In this document: one piece after another, positions 36,404 to 44,082 of the stretch
How the letters are laid out: every line of letters starts with the position of its first letter
Numbering within the stretch: the first letter of the stretch is position 1
Assembly: GCA_016182785.1 (NCBI GenBank)
Contig: JACPFU010000012.1
Span: 62,001-126,000 of the forward strand
Direction: 5' to 3'
From: Lysobacterales bacterium
Lineage (GTDB): Bacteria > Pseudomonadota > Gammaproteobacteria > Xanthomonadales > Ahniellaceae
Length of the DNA stretch: 64,000 bases
Made by a program: the position numbers and the translations under genes
The notes under the pieces: model-generated
Seen by the model: the letters and a program-made list of their open reading frames with translations, nothing else
Told to the model about the DNA's origin: nothing
Databases searched by the model: none

Positions 36404-36819
36404 AAGTCACCCGTGACGTGATCACCGATCTGCTGCCGCTGTATTTCAGCGACGAAGCCAGCGCCGACACCCGCGCTCTGGTCGACGCGTATTTTGCGAG
36501 CGACCCAGATTTCGCACGCCACGCGCGTGCCCACCCCGAAACAAGCCTGCCGCAGACTGCGTTGCCACAACCCACCGAGGAGACTGAGATGCTGACGCTA
36601 CAGCGCACCCGCAAGCTGCTGAACCTGCGCGCCACACTGCAGGGACTGGCGTTTTTTCTGACGTTGCTGCCGTTGACGTTCTTCGTCGACAGCAAGACCG
36701 GCGCTCATTGGCTGTTCCTGGACAAGCCAGCGGCGATGGCCATCATCATTCCGCTCGCAGTCATCGCTTGGGGCGCCTACCTCACGCTGCGCCACCGACT
36801 GCGCTCAAGCGGCGTCTGA
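36400..36819 (+). CDS. Putative membrane anti-sigma factor
   Basis: A 139-residue protein. The N-terminus (MKVTRDVITDLLPLYFSDEA, then DTRALVDAYFASDPDFARHA) matches the cytoplasmic, zinc-less anti-sigma type; two membrane helices follow (LQGLAFFLTLLPLTFF and AMAIIIPLAVIAWGAYLTL). Coupled by ATGA overlap to the ECF sigma gene. It probably holds the sigma inactive at the membrane; the triggering signal is not visible. Confidence 0.8.
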   Translation: MKVTRDVITDLLPLYFSDEASADTRALVDAYFASDPDFARHARAHPETSLPQTALPQPTEETEMLTLQRTRKLLNLRATLQGLAFFLTLLPLTFFVDSKTGAHWLFLDKPAAMAIIIPLAVIAWGAYLTLRHRLRSSGV

Positions 36820-36855
36820 TCTCGACGCGCCGCGCCGCGGATAGTCGGCGCCAAA

Positions 36856-36878
36856 TCAACTCGCGATATAGCGCTGCA
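36856..36878. repeat. 23-bp direct repeat, copy 1
   Basis: Identical over 23 bases to the 3' end of the CBS-domain gene (37675-37697), here with no gene attached. The two copies lie 819 bases apart in the same orientation and bracket the truncated M15 copy and the small membrane gene. Confidence 0.9.
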
Positions 36879-36880
36879 AC

Positions 36881-37266
36881 CGATGCAGGCGGCAGCACGG
36901 TCCGACGGCGTCGTTCTCGAACCCGTCTCGACGTTTCGCTCGATCGCGCACCAGCGCGCGCTGGTTGCACGCAAGCTCGCGCGCGGCGACCGCATCGAAC
37001 ACGTGTTCTCGGTCAACGCCGTCCCCGGCTACAGCGAACACCACAGCGGCCGCGCCATCGACCTCGGCACCCCCGACTGCGCCGCGCTGGACGAAGCCTT
37101 CGAGCACACCGCCGCCTTCGCCTGGCTGCAGCAACACGCCGCACTCTTCGGCTTCCGCCTGTCCTGCCCGCGCGACAACCCGCTCGGCGTCATCTACGAT
37201 CCGTGGCATTGGTACTTCAATCCACACGCCCCGCGCGAATCAGCCTCACCCCGCAGGCTGGGCTGA
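36881..37266 (+). pseudogene. Truncated duplicate of the M15 peptidase
   Basis: An open frame of 127 residues from an ATG at 36883 repeats the catalytic domain of the peptidase at 35061. By eye it has 13 differences over 103 aligned residues (about 87 percent identity), with the SEHHSGRAIDLG and PWHWYF motifs kept. The N-terminal 150 residues are missing and there is no ribosome site before the ATG. The copy begins two bases after the 23-bp direct repeat and ends at a large palindrome. It is most simply a decaying partial duplication, though an expressed mini-peptidase is not excluded because the frame and catalytic residues are intact. Confidence 0.7.
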
Positions 37267-37313
37267 AAAGCCCAGCATGGACCGCGACAGCGCTGGGCTT
37301 TTCGGCCCAGCCT
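37255..37313. repeat. Large inverted repeat (REP-like or bidirectional terminator)
   Basis: Two 22-base arms (37255-37276 and 37292-37313) pair with one G/T mismatch around a 15-base loop; each arm holds its own smaller hairpin (GGGCTGAAAAGCCC and GGGCTTTTCGGCCC). It lies between the M15 fragment and the convergent small membrane gene. It could terminate transcription from both sides or be a REP-type extragenic palindrome. Confidence 0.8.
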
Positions 37314-37328
37314 TGTATGTTCTACGCA

Positions 37329-37673
37329 CTACGATTTCCGCGGTGAACGCCAACCGCTCGACGCGAGCCATAGAACCAGAAAGGTGACCAGCATCGGAAC
37401 TGCGGCGATCAATACCAGGATCGCGAAGCCCCTGAATGTCGCATACCCGAGATAGGCCTCGTAGATGAGCCCCGCCAGCGCGAATGTCGGGACCAGGACA
37501 TGGCCACCCACGAATAGCCCGGGCGAAAACAGGATCGCCGCGGACAAGCAGCGCAGGGTCATGCGGCGATTGTCATCAACCGCTTCGGTCGCGCGCCGCA
37601 CCCAGATGTGCAACGCGAGCGCGCACAAGAGATAGATCGCGTGGGCGATCAGATAGAACTGCAGCAAATTCAC
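37329..37673 (-). CDS. Small membrane protein, hypothetical
   Basis: A 114-residue protein with three or four membrane helices (FYLIAHAIYLLCALALHIW, LSAAILFSPGLFVGGHVLV, FRGFAILVLIAAVPMLVTFLVLWL). No family recognised. GTG start one base after the stop codon of the CBS gene, so translation should be coupled to it. It lies inside the segment bounded by the 23-bp direct repeats and may have arrived with it. Confidence 0.68.
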   Translation of the reverse strand: MNLLQFYLIAHAIYLLCALALHIWVRRATEAVDDNRRMTLRCLSAAILFSPGLFVGGHVLVPTFALAGLIYEAYLGYATFRGFAILVLIAAVPMLVTFLVLWLASSGWRSPRKS

Positions 37674-37674
37674 G

Positions 37675-37697
37675 TCAACTCGCGATATAGCGCTGCA
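37675..37697. repeat. 23-bp direct repeat, copy 2 (CBS gene 3' end)
   Basis: Encodes the last seven codons (LQRYIAS end) and stop of the CBS-domain gene; identical to 36856-36878. Confidence 0.9.
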
Positions 37698-38103
37698 GCT
37701 GGTCGATTTCCTGCTGCTTTTCTTCGAGCGCGTGCTTGATCAGGTCGCCGATCGAGAGCATGCCGACGACGCGGCCGGAATCGACCACGGGCAGGTGGCG
37801 GAACTTGCGTTCGGTCATCAGCATCATGCAGGTCTGGGTGGTGTCGTCCGGGGCCACGGTCATCACCGGGGCGGACATGATCTGCCAGACCGGGGTGTCG
37901 GCCGAGGAGCGGCCGAGCAGGATCACCTTGCGTGCGTAGTCGCGTTCGGAAACGATGCCGGCGAGCTCGCCGTCCTTCATCACCAGCAGCGCGCCGATGC
38001 CGTGGTCGGCCATCATCTGGATCGCGGCCAGGACCGGTTCGTCGGGGTGGATCGAGATGATCGCCGGCGGCTTGGTCAACAGCAGTTCGCGCACCTTGGA
38101 CAT
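37675..38103 (-). CDS. Two-CBS-domain protein
   Basis: A 142-residue protein made of a tandem CBS pair: residues 8-62 (AIISIHPDEPVLAAIQMMAD ... GIVSERDYARKVI) and 75-130 (VMTVAPDDTTQTCMMLMTER ... VVGMLSIGDLIKHAL), then a short helix. Stand-alone CBS pairs bind adenine nucleotides and regulate partner proteins. GGAGG lies just before the ATG. The partner is unknown. Confidence 0.9.
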   Translation of the reverse strand: MSKVRELLLTKPPAIISIHPDEPVLAAIQMMADHGIGALLVMKDGELAGIVSERDYARKVILLGRSSADTPVWQIMSAPVMTVAPDDTTQTCMMLMTERKFRHLPVVDSGRVVGMLSIGDLIKHALEEKQQEIDQLQRYIAS

Positions 38104-38197
38104 GGCCTGCCTCCGCGTCTGGACGTGGCCGCAGTGTACGCCGAACGGTCACAATCCGCTGCCATACTCGCCGCCGTTTTTCTGCCCGCCCGCCCCG

Positions 38198-38584
38198 ATG
38201 AAACGACTGCTGTTCGTCTGTGTCGAGAACTCCAACCGCAGCCAGATGGCGCAGGCGTTTGCGCGCATGCACGGTGGCGTTTCCGTGCATGCCGAGTCCG
38301 CCGGGTCGCGCCCCTCCGGCGTGGTCAATCCGCGCGCGATCGAATTCATGGCCGAGCGCGGTTACGACCTCTCGGCGCATGCGTCGAAGTCGCTCGGGGA
38401 AATCGGCGACGGCGAATGGGATGCGGTGATCACCATGGGCTGCGGCGACAACTGCCCGTGGCTGCCGGCCAGGCGTCGCGAGGACTGGGCGTTGCCCGAC
38501 CCCAAGCACATGGAACCGGACGACTACCGCGCAGTGCGCGATGAAATCGAGCGGCGCGTGCTCGCGCTGATCGCCTCGGCATGA
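38198..38584 (+). CDS. arsC: Arsenate reductase-like low-molecular-weight phosphatase
   Basis: A 128-residue LMW-PTP-fold protein. The P-loop CVENSNRS (Cys8) starts the protein, SAGSRP and NPRAIEFMAERGYDLSAHASKSL follow, and VITMGCGDNCPWLPARRREDW with LPDPKHM is typical of thioredoxin-linked arsenate reductases rather than Tyr phosphatases. The next gene, overlapping by ATGA, encodes an aquaporin, a known arsC partner that lets arsenite leave the cell. No arsR is beside it. Confidence 0.85.
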   Translation: MKRLLFVCVENSNRSQMAQAFARMHGGVSVHAESAGSRPSGVVNPRAIEFMAERGYDLSAHASKSLGEIGDGEWDAVITMGCGDNCPWLPARRREDWALPDPKHMEPDDYRAVRDEIERRVLALIASA

Positions 38585-39252
38585 GCGCCGCCAGCAAGGC
38601 CGCTGCGGCCGAGTTTGCCGGCACGCTGATCCTGCTCGCGATCGTGATCGGCTCCGGCATCATGGGCGAGGCGCTGGCGCAGGGCAATGTCGCGATCGCG
38701 CTGCTCGCGAACGCACTCGCCACCGGCGCCGGGCTGTACGTGCTGATCACCGCGCTCGGCCCCGTCTCCGGCGCGCACTTCAATCCGCTGGTCACGCTGA
38801 TGCAGCGCCTGCGCGGTGAAGCCCTCGGCGCGCACTGGTCGATCTACCTGTTCGCCCAGTTCGCCGGTGCCCTGCTTGGCGTGTGGCTGGCGCATGCGAT
38901 GTTCGACCTGCCGATCCTGCAAGCCGCGAGCAAGGCACGGGCGACGCCGGGGTTGTGGATCAGCGAGATCGTCGCCACCACCGGCCTGCTCGCGACCATC
39001 GTGCTCGGCGCCAGAGCCAGCCTCGACAGCATCGCGGCGCGCGTCGGCTGCTACATCTTTGCGGCGTACTGGTTCACTGCCAGTACCTCGTTCGCGAACC
39101 CGGCGGTGACCTTCGCGCGCATGTTCAGCGACAGCTTCGCCGGCATCCTGCCCGCGCATGCGCCTGCCTTCATCGCCGCGCAGTGCGTCGGTCTCGGCAT
39201 CGTGCTCGGCGCGCTGCGCTTCGCTCAGTCCGCGAGCAACGGCGCGAGATAG
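38581..39252 (+). CDS. MIP/aquaporin family channel (AqpS-like)
   Basis: A 223-residue six-helix channel with both pore motifs in slightly changed form: GAHFNPLVTL (NPL in place of NPA) and SFANPAVTFARMF. Translational coupling with arsC suggests it exports arsenite, like AqpS of Sinorhizobium, where arsC and an aquaglyceroporin replace a pump. The 3' end overlaps the convergent mtgA gene by 28 bases. Confidence 0.87.
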   Translation: MSAASKAAAAEFAGTLILLAIVIGSGIMGEALAQGNVAIALLANALATGAGLYVLITALGPVSGAHFNPLVTLMQRLRGEALGAHWSIYLFAQFAGALLGVWLAHAMFDLPILQAASKARATPGLWISEIVATTGLLATIVLGARASLDSIAARVGCYIFAAYWFTASTSFANPAVTFARMFSDSFAGILPAHAPAFIAAQCVGLGIVLGALRFAQSASNGAR

Positions 39253-39941
39253 TCGCGCCCACCGAGCTGGCGCATCTGGCGTTCGATCCAGCGTTGCCGC
39301 TGCAACACGTAGGGCCCGGGTCGCGCGGCGCTGTAGCGTTTCGGGTTCGGCAGCACAGCCGCAAGGCGGGCCGCCTGTGCAGCATTCAGCGTCGCTGCGT
39401 CGCGGCCGAAAAACTGCTTCGACGCGGCCTGCGCGCCGTAGATGCCGTCGCCGAATTCGGCGAAGTTCAGGTACACCTCGAGAATGCGTCGCTTCGGCCA
39501 GCTGAGCTCGATCAGCGCAGTGAACCAGACCTCCAGTCCCTTGCGCATCCAACTGCGCCCGGACCACAGGAACAGGTTCTTCGCGACCTGCTGCGAGAGC
39601 GTGCTGGCGCCGCGCACGCGGCCGCGTTCGCGTTCGTCGAGCGCCTTGCTGATCGCCTCCAGATCGAAGCCGTGATGCGCTGGAAAGCGCTGGTCTTCCG
39701 CAGCGACCACGGCCAGGAACAACTCCGGCGAGAGCCGCGACTGCGACACCCACTGGCGCCGGATCGGCACTGCCGGCGCCGCTCCGGTCCAGCCATCGAC
39801 GCGGCGCGCCAGCACGAACGCGCTGGTCGGCGGCGGCAGCCAGCGATACGCCAGCACTACCGCGAACGACAGCGCGACAAGCCAGAACGCGAGCCAGGCG
39901 CAGGCGCGCAACGCGCGTCGCCACAGGGGTTTGCGGGTCAC
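39225..39941 (-). CDS. mtgA: Monofunctional biosynthetic peptidoglycan transglycosylase
   Basis: A 238-residue GT51 enzyme that polymerises lipid II. One N-terminal membrane helix (ACAWLAFWLVALSFAVVLAY) is followed by AAEDQRFPAHHGFDLEAI (catalytic Glu), RGASTLSQQVAKNLFLWSGR, RKGLEVWFTALIE and KRRILEVYLNFAEFGDGIYG. There is no transpeptidase domain. No ATG is available in the right place; a GTG at 39941 is chosen, with another at 39947 equally possible. Divergent from hslO. Confidence 0.93.
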   Translation of the reverse strand: MTRKPLWRRALRACAWLAFWLVALSFAVVLAYRWLPPPTSAFVLARRVDGWTGAAPAVPIRRQWVSQSRLSPELFLAVVAAEDQRFPAHHGFDLEAISKALDERERGRVRGASTLSQQVAKNLFLWSGRSWMRKGLEVWFTALIELSWPKRRILEVYLNFAEFGDGIYGAQAASKQFFGRDAATLNAAQAARLAAVLPNPKRYSAARPGPYVLQRQRWIERQMRQLGGRDYLAPLLAD

Positions 39942-39961
39942 GGCCACGAGGGTGTCTCGGG

Positions 39962-39967
39962 CATAAT
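39962..39967 (+). promoter_or_regulatory. -10-like hexamer, leaderless spacing (hslO)
   Basis: CATAAT ends seven bases before the hslO ATG, with no ribosome site between. Fits a leaderless transcript; -35 not clear. Confidence 0.4.
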
Positions 39968-39974
39968 CGCGGAC

Positions 39975-40886
39975 ATGAACGATTCCCTGTTTACGCCGGT
40001 CGATCCCGAAGGCATCCGTCGTTTCCTGTTTGAAGGCGCGGGCGTGCGCGGCGTCATTGTGCGGCTCGAACACAGTTGGCGCCAGATTCTCGGTCGCGAC
40101 CAGTACCCCGAAAACGTCGCGCGGCTGCTCGGTGAACTGACCGCGGCGACCGCGTTGTTCGCCGGCGACATCCAGCTCGCCGGCCAGGTATCGGTGCAAC
40201 TGAAGGCGTCGCCGCTGCTGCCGCTGGCGTTCGCGGAATGCAGCCCGGAAGGACACCTGCGCGGACTCGCGCGCTGGAGCGAAGGCGCCGCCACCTCGTC
40301 GCTGGCCCCGGATGCGCTGCCCGGCGCGGTGCTCGCGATCACCATCGAGCGCCAGGAGAACGGCGTGCGCTACCAGGGACTGGTGCCGCTCCAGGGCGAT
40401 TCGCTGGCACGCAGCTTCGAGGCCTACTTCGCGCAGTCCGAGCAACTGCCGACGACGATCCACCTGGCCGCCCACGCCGGCGCCTGCGCCGGCGTGCTGA
40501 TCCAGCAGATCCCGGCGGAAGGCGGCATCGCCCGCGAGCGCGACGCGATCACCTTCGAGCACGCCAGGATCCTGGCCGACACGCTCGACGCCAGCGAACT
40601 GCTGGGCCTGGACGCAACCGAACTGCTGCGCCGCCTGTACCACGAGGACGACCTGCGCCTGTTCGACGCGAACCCGGTGCGCTTCCATTGCCGCTGCTCG
40701 CGCGAGCGCGTGGCCGCAATGCTGCGCACGCTCGGGCGCGAGGAAGCCTTCGCGGTGCTCGCCGAGTGCGGTCAGGTCGCCGTCACCTGCGAGTTCTGCA
40801 ATGAACCGTATCCGTTCGACGGCATCGACCTGGAACAGGTGTTCGCCAGCGAAACGCTGAATGCTGCGCCGCAGCGAGCGCAATGA
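39975..40886 (+). CDS. hslO: Hsp33 redox-regulated chaperone
   Basis: A 303-residue redox-activated holdase. The N-terminal domain has the Hsp33 phrases LGELTAATALFAGDIQLAGQVSVQLK and YQGLVPLQGDSLARSFEAYFAQSEQLPT. The C-terminal zinc switch has CRCSRERV and CEFCNEPY: the CxC...CxxC set that binds zinc when reduced and forms disulfides under oxidative stress. Length is usual. Confidence 0.96.
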   Translation: MNDSLFTPVDPEGIRRFLFEGAGVRGVIVRLEHSWRQILGRDQYPENVARLLGELTAATALFAGDIQLAGQVSVQLKASPLLPLAFAECSPEGHLRGLARWSEGAATSSLAPDALPGAVLAITIERQENGVRYQGLVPLQGDSLARSFEAYFAQSEQLPTTIHLAAHAGACAGVLIQQIPAEGGIARERDAITFEHARILADTLDASELLGLDATELLRRLYHEDDLRLFDANPVRFHCRCSRERVAAMLRTLGREEAFAVLAECGQVAVTCEFCNEPYPFDGIDLEQVFASETLNAAPQRAQ

Positions 40887-41019
40887 AGAAAATTGCCAAG
40901 TCCAGCCCATTCCGTGACTTGCGGAAACCTTGTAGACTCAGCCTCAATTCAGAACACGCCCGGATCGGAAGGAACCGACCGGCCCCGGGCGAGGTCTGAG
41001 GCACGACCCGAGGACGAAC

Positions 41020-41979
41020 ATGACACGCGCTCGCGCACCACTGGCCACTGCAATGCTCCTGGCGCTGACCGCGCTCGGCAGCGTGCACGCCCGGGCCGAC
41101 GAGTCGCAGCAGATCTGGTCTGCGCGTCCGGCCAACCTGCACTGGAGCAACGACCTCGGACCGGCACATGCACTGGTCGCGCCGCTCGGGGATGGCAGCA
41201 CCGACGACAGCGCCGGCGTGCGCTTTGACAGCAACGGTCGCATCAGCCTCAGCGCCGGCATCGGCAGCGACGTGCCGGCCTCCGAAGGGCTGACGCTGCC
41301 CTGGTGTGCCGAAGCTTCCGGGTTGTTGCGCATCGGCGCGTTCGGCCGCGACTGCCTGGCACAAGGCACGCTGCAACTCGAGCTCCCGGGTCGCATCGCC
41401 AGCGCGAGTTCCGGCGCGCAATGGCGCGGCGACCGCTTCGACCTGTCGCTGGCCTATGGATTTTCCTGGCTGCTCCCCGGCAACGGCGAGCGCCTGAACG
41501 TGCCCTACGCCAGTGCCCAGGACCTCAGCCTGACGTCGGCCTTCGGTACGCAAGCGCTGCTCCCCGGCCTGAGCGGAGAAGCCCAGGGGCTCGGCCTGAA
41601 TTCGCAATGGCGGCTGACCGCGGAGAGCGCGGTGCAGCTCAATGCCGCACTCCACCAGTTGCGCCTGCGCCGCGGTGGCAGCACGCCGGTATTCGACCTG
41701 CAACAGGCAATGCTCGACGTCGGCATGAACTACGGCCCCTTCAGCGGCAACGTCACCGGCCGCGTCAATCGCGTGAGCGAACAGCCCGGCTACCCGAACG
41801 CGTACTGGAGCGGCATCGACATCGGCGTTTCCTGGCGCACGCCGTGGCGCGGGCAGTTGACGGTCGGTGCGCGCAACGTGGTCAGCAAGGGCGACGACGA
41901 CGAGGCTCCGGCCGCAGCGCGGGTGCTGGAAGACTCCTCCGCCCGCACCCCCTACGTCCGCTACAAGCAGGACCTCTGA
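41020..41979 (+). CDS. Exported beta-rich protein, probably outer membrane, hypothetical
   Basis: A 319-residue exported protein: signal peptide to about residue 26 (SVHARADES), then alternating strands with frequent aromatic residues and no known catalytic motif (FDLSLAYGFSWLLPGNGERL, YPNAYWSGIDIGVSWRTPWR). It probably forms an outer-membrane or periplasmic beta structure. GAGGA before the ATG. Not assigned to a named family. Its gene ends at a GC stem shared with the convergent DUF4097 operon. Confidence 0.65.
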   Translation: MTRARAPLATAMLLALTALGSVHARADESQQIWSARPANLHWSNDLGPAHALVAPLGDGSTDDSAGVRFDSNGRISLSAGIGSDVPASEGLTLPWCAEASGLLRIGAFGRDCLAQGTLQLELPGRIASASSGAQWRGDRFDLSLAYGFSWLLPGNGERLNVPYASAQDLSLTSAFGTQALLPGLSGEAQGLGLNSQWRLTAESAVQLNAALHQLRLRRGGSTPVFDLQQAMLDVGMNYGPFSGNVTGRVNRVSEQPGYPNAYWSGIDIGVSWRTPWRGQLTVGARNVVSKGDDDEAPAAARVLEDSSARTPYVRYKQDL

Positions 41980-41982
41980 ACC

Positions 41983-42007
41983 AGCTCCGGCCACCGCGGC
42001 CGGAGCT
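41983..42007. terminator. Bidirectional stem between convergent genes
   Basis: AGCTCCGGCC (41983-41992) pairs perfectly with GGCCGGAGCT (41998-42007), five-base loop. There is no T-tract on either side, so this is a weak or shared terminator. Confidence 0.5.
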
Positions 42008-42021
42008 TGCGCCCACGATCC

Positions 42022-42924
42022 TCAGCGCTTGCGCAGGCGCACGTCGCCGCTGAACGACTCGATCTCGATCGTCGCGCTGCCGTCGCCAAGCTTGCCGCGC
42101 ATGCTCGATCCTGGACCTTCCTCATCCTCGACCGGCAGTCCGAATTCGTTGTCCAGGCTGCCGCTGAAGGACTCCGCGGAAACCCGAGCACTGCTCGCGG
42201 CGGGCAGGGTGATGTTGACATCGCCGCTCATGCTCTCGACGTCGAGACGCGCATCGGCCGCGAGCGCGCCGTCGAATGCGATGTCGCCGGACACCGAACT
42301 GCCCTCGAACTCGTTGACTGCCGTGGCATGCACATCGGCATTGCCGGAAACGGTCTCGACGGTGACCTCGCGCGACGACCCGCTCATGCGCAGGTCGCCA
42401 CTGACGGTCTCGGCCTCGATGCGGCGCGCCTCGCCGTCGAAACCGAGGTCGCCGGAGACGCTGGACAGTTCGAGCTTGTCGGCGCTCGTGGCTTTCACCG
42501 CGACGTCGCCGCTGACCGACTCGGCCTCGATCGAGGCACTGCCGCGCATGGCGTTGACATCGATGTTGGCGCTGACCGCGGACAGCTCCAGCGACGCCGC
42601 CGCCGGCACCCGGATCACCAGCACGCTGTCCTCGCGCGGGCCGCGATCCCAGCCGAGCCAGTTGCTGCCGCTCTGCGCTTCCACGCGCAACGAGATGCGC
42701 GTCGCGCTCTTGTCGACCAGCAGCTTGGCGTCAGCGCCGAGCGATCCGCTCCACGACACTTCGTTGCGCTCCCAGGCGCTGATGCTGATGCGCCCGCGCA
42801 CGTTCGAGACTTCGACTTCGCCGCGCGCGTCGAGCGGCGCGAGCGTCTCGGCGATCGGCGTGGCGGCGTGAAGCGGACCGGCACACGCGGCCAGCAGGGA
42901 GAGGGTGAGCAGACTGCGTTTCAT
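42022..42924 (-). CDS. DUF4097 protein with repeated SVSGD-type strands
   Basis: A 300-residue exported protein: signal peptide to about residue 20 (CAGPLHAATPI), then a right-handed beta-helix-like DUF4097 domain in which a ten- to twenty-residue unit recurs (SVSGDVAVKATS, TVSGDLRMSG, SVSGDIAFDG, SFSGDVRLRKR). The family is often encoded with ECF sigma/anti-sigma pairs and may be an envelope adhesin or scaffold. The ATG at 42924 has a good GGAG; an alternative ATG at 42948 overlaps the upstream stop. Third gene of a sigma operon. Confidence 0.82.
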   Translation of the reverse strand: MKRSLLTLSLLAACAGPLHAATPIAETLAPLDARGEVEVSNVRGRISISAWERNEVSWSGSLGADAKLLVDKSATRISLRVEAQSGSNWLGWDRGPREDSVLVIRVPAAASLELSAVSANIDVNAMRGSASIEAESVSGDVAVKATSADKLELSSVSGDLGFDGEARRIEAETVSGDLRMSGSSREVTVETVSGNADVHATAVNEFEGSSVSGDIAFDGALAADARLDVESMSGDVNITLPAASSARVSAESFSGSLDNEFGLPVEDEEGPGSSMRGKLGDGSATIEIESFSGDVRLRKR

Positions 42925-42944
42925 GGGTGACTCCGGAATCGGGT

Positions 42945-43439
42945 TCATGCGGAAAGGGCCTTGCGGGTCAGTTGCAGGCGCTGGTCCTGCACTTGTTTCA
43001 AGCGGTGGAGCAGAAAGCGTGCATCGGGATCGAGCGTCAACGCCTCGCGCAGTTCGGACTCGGCGGCGTCGAGTTCGGTCCATGCCGCGACCAGCCGCGG
43101 GTCGGCCTGCTCGCGCAAGCGCGCCCGCTGGTCGGCGGCTCCGACCGGCCATGCCGCGTCGTATTCGACGCGCAGGGCCTGCGCCTCGCGCAGCAGCGCC
43201 GGCGACTGCTGCGCGACTTCGGTCTGCACGGGCTGCGGCATGCGCTGCAGCAGCAGCCATCCCGCCGCGAACACCACGGCCACGAATCCGGCCGCGGCCG
43301 CGAACGGGAACGGCGGCCGCGCCCTGGCTCGCGGCGCGCGCGCGTCGAGACGCAAGGCGATACCCGGAAACAGGTCGCGCTCCGGCTCGATCGAGCGTGG
43401 CAGGGCCTTGAGCAGGCGGCGGTATTCAAGCTCGTCCAT
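42945..43439 (-). CDS. Putative anti-sigma factor, single-span membrane
   Basis: A 164-residue protein. A short cytoplasmic start (MDELEYRRLLKALPRSIEPE) contains no HxxxCxxC zinc motif; one membrane helix (FAAAAGFVAVVFAAGWLLL, about 47-66) is followed by a periplasmic helical/coiled segment rich in Glu, Arg and Gln. It overlaps the ECF sigma gene by 14 bases and is followed by the DUF4097 gene. It is likely to be the partner of that sigma, by position and topology rather than by sequence family. Confidence 0.7.
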   Translation of the reverse strand: MDELEYRRLLKALPRSIEPERDLFPGIALRLDARAPRARARPPFPFAAAAGFVAVVFAAGWLLLQRMPQPVQTEVAQQSPALLREAQALRVEYDAAWPVGAADQRARLREQADPRLVAAWTELDAAESELREALTLDPDARFLLHRLKQVQDQRLQLTRKALSA

Positions 43440-44025
43440 GGGTTCCTCCGAGCCATTGCTTGAGCAGATTGCGGGCGCGATGCAGCTGCGCCTTGGACGA
43501 ACCGACGGCCATGCCGAGTTCGTCCGAGATTTCTTCGTGTTTCCAGCCTTCGACGTCGTGCAGCACGAGCACGGCGCGCGCACGCGGCGGCAGTTTCGCG
43601 ACCAGTGCGTCGAGGTCGATGCCGAGATCGGGCGCACGCGCCAACGTGTCGGCCAGGGCGAAGCCGGGATCGTTGACGTCCTCGTCCGCACCCGGTTCGC
43701 CGCGCGCGGCGCGCAGCGCCATCAGCGCGGTGTTGACCGCCAGCCGGTGCAGCCAGGTCGAGAACGCGCTCTCGAAGCGGAACTCGGGCAGTTTCTGCCA
43801 GACCCGCACGAAGGCGTCCTGGGTGAGATCCTCGGCACGCGCGCGGTCGCCGCCCAGAAGCCGCAGGATGACCGCGAACACGCGCGCGGCATGCCGCCGG
43901 TACAAGCGCTCAAAGGCGTGGCGGTCGCCATCGGCGGCAGCGCGAACGAGCGCGTGGTCTGCGGTTTCCGCGGGAATCGCGTGGCTCACGGACACGGTTG
44001 GCAGCGAGGAGAGGGCGAGCATCAT
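43426..44025 (-). CDS. ECF sigma factor (RpoE-like)
   Basis: A 199-residue ECF sigma. Region 2: DRHAFERLYRRHAARVFAVILR ... ARAEDLTQDAFVRVWQKL, FSTWLHRLAVNTALMALR; region 4: LPPRARAVLVLHDVEGWKHEEISDELGMAVGSSKAQLHRARNLL. It heads the sigma/anti-sigma/DUF4097 operon. Two consecutive ATGs (44025 and 44022) can start it. Diverges from the RsxB-like ferredoxin gene. Confidence 0.93.
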   Translation of the reverse strand: MMLALSSLPTVSVSHAIPAETADHALVRAAADGDRHAFERLYRRHAARVFAVILRLLGGDRARAEDLTQDAFVRVWQKLPEFRFESAFSTWLHRLAVNTALMALRAARGEPGADEDVNDPGFALADTLARAPDLGIDLDALVAKLPPRARAVLVLHDVEGWKHEEISDELGMAVGSSKAQLHRARNLLKQWLGGTHGRA

Positions 44026-44070
44026 GCCGCATCTGATGCCGGACGTGCCGCAAGGGTTTAGCCGTTCCGC

Positions 44071-44076
44071 GATAAT
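44071..44076 (+). promoter_or_regulatory. -10-like hexamer, leaderless spacing (rsxB)
   Basis: GATAAT ends six bases before the ATG at 44083 and no ribosome site is present. Confidence 0.45.
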
Positions 44077-44082
44077 CGCCAC

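Noticed and set aside
36856-37697. An integrative element with attL/attR at the 23-bp repeats
   Set aside because: The segment is under 1 kb and holds no integrase, excisionase or mobility gene, so only the repeat itself is claimed.
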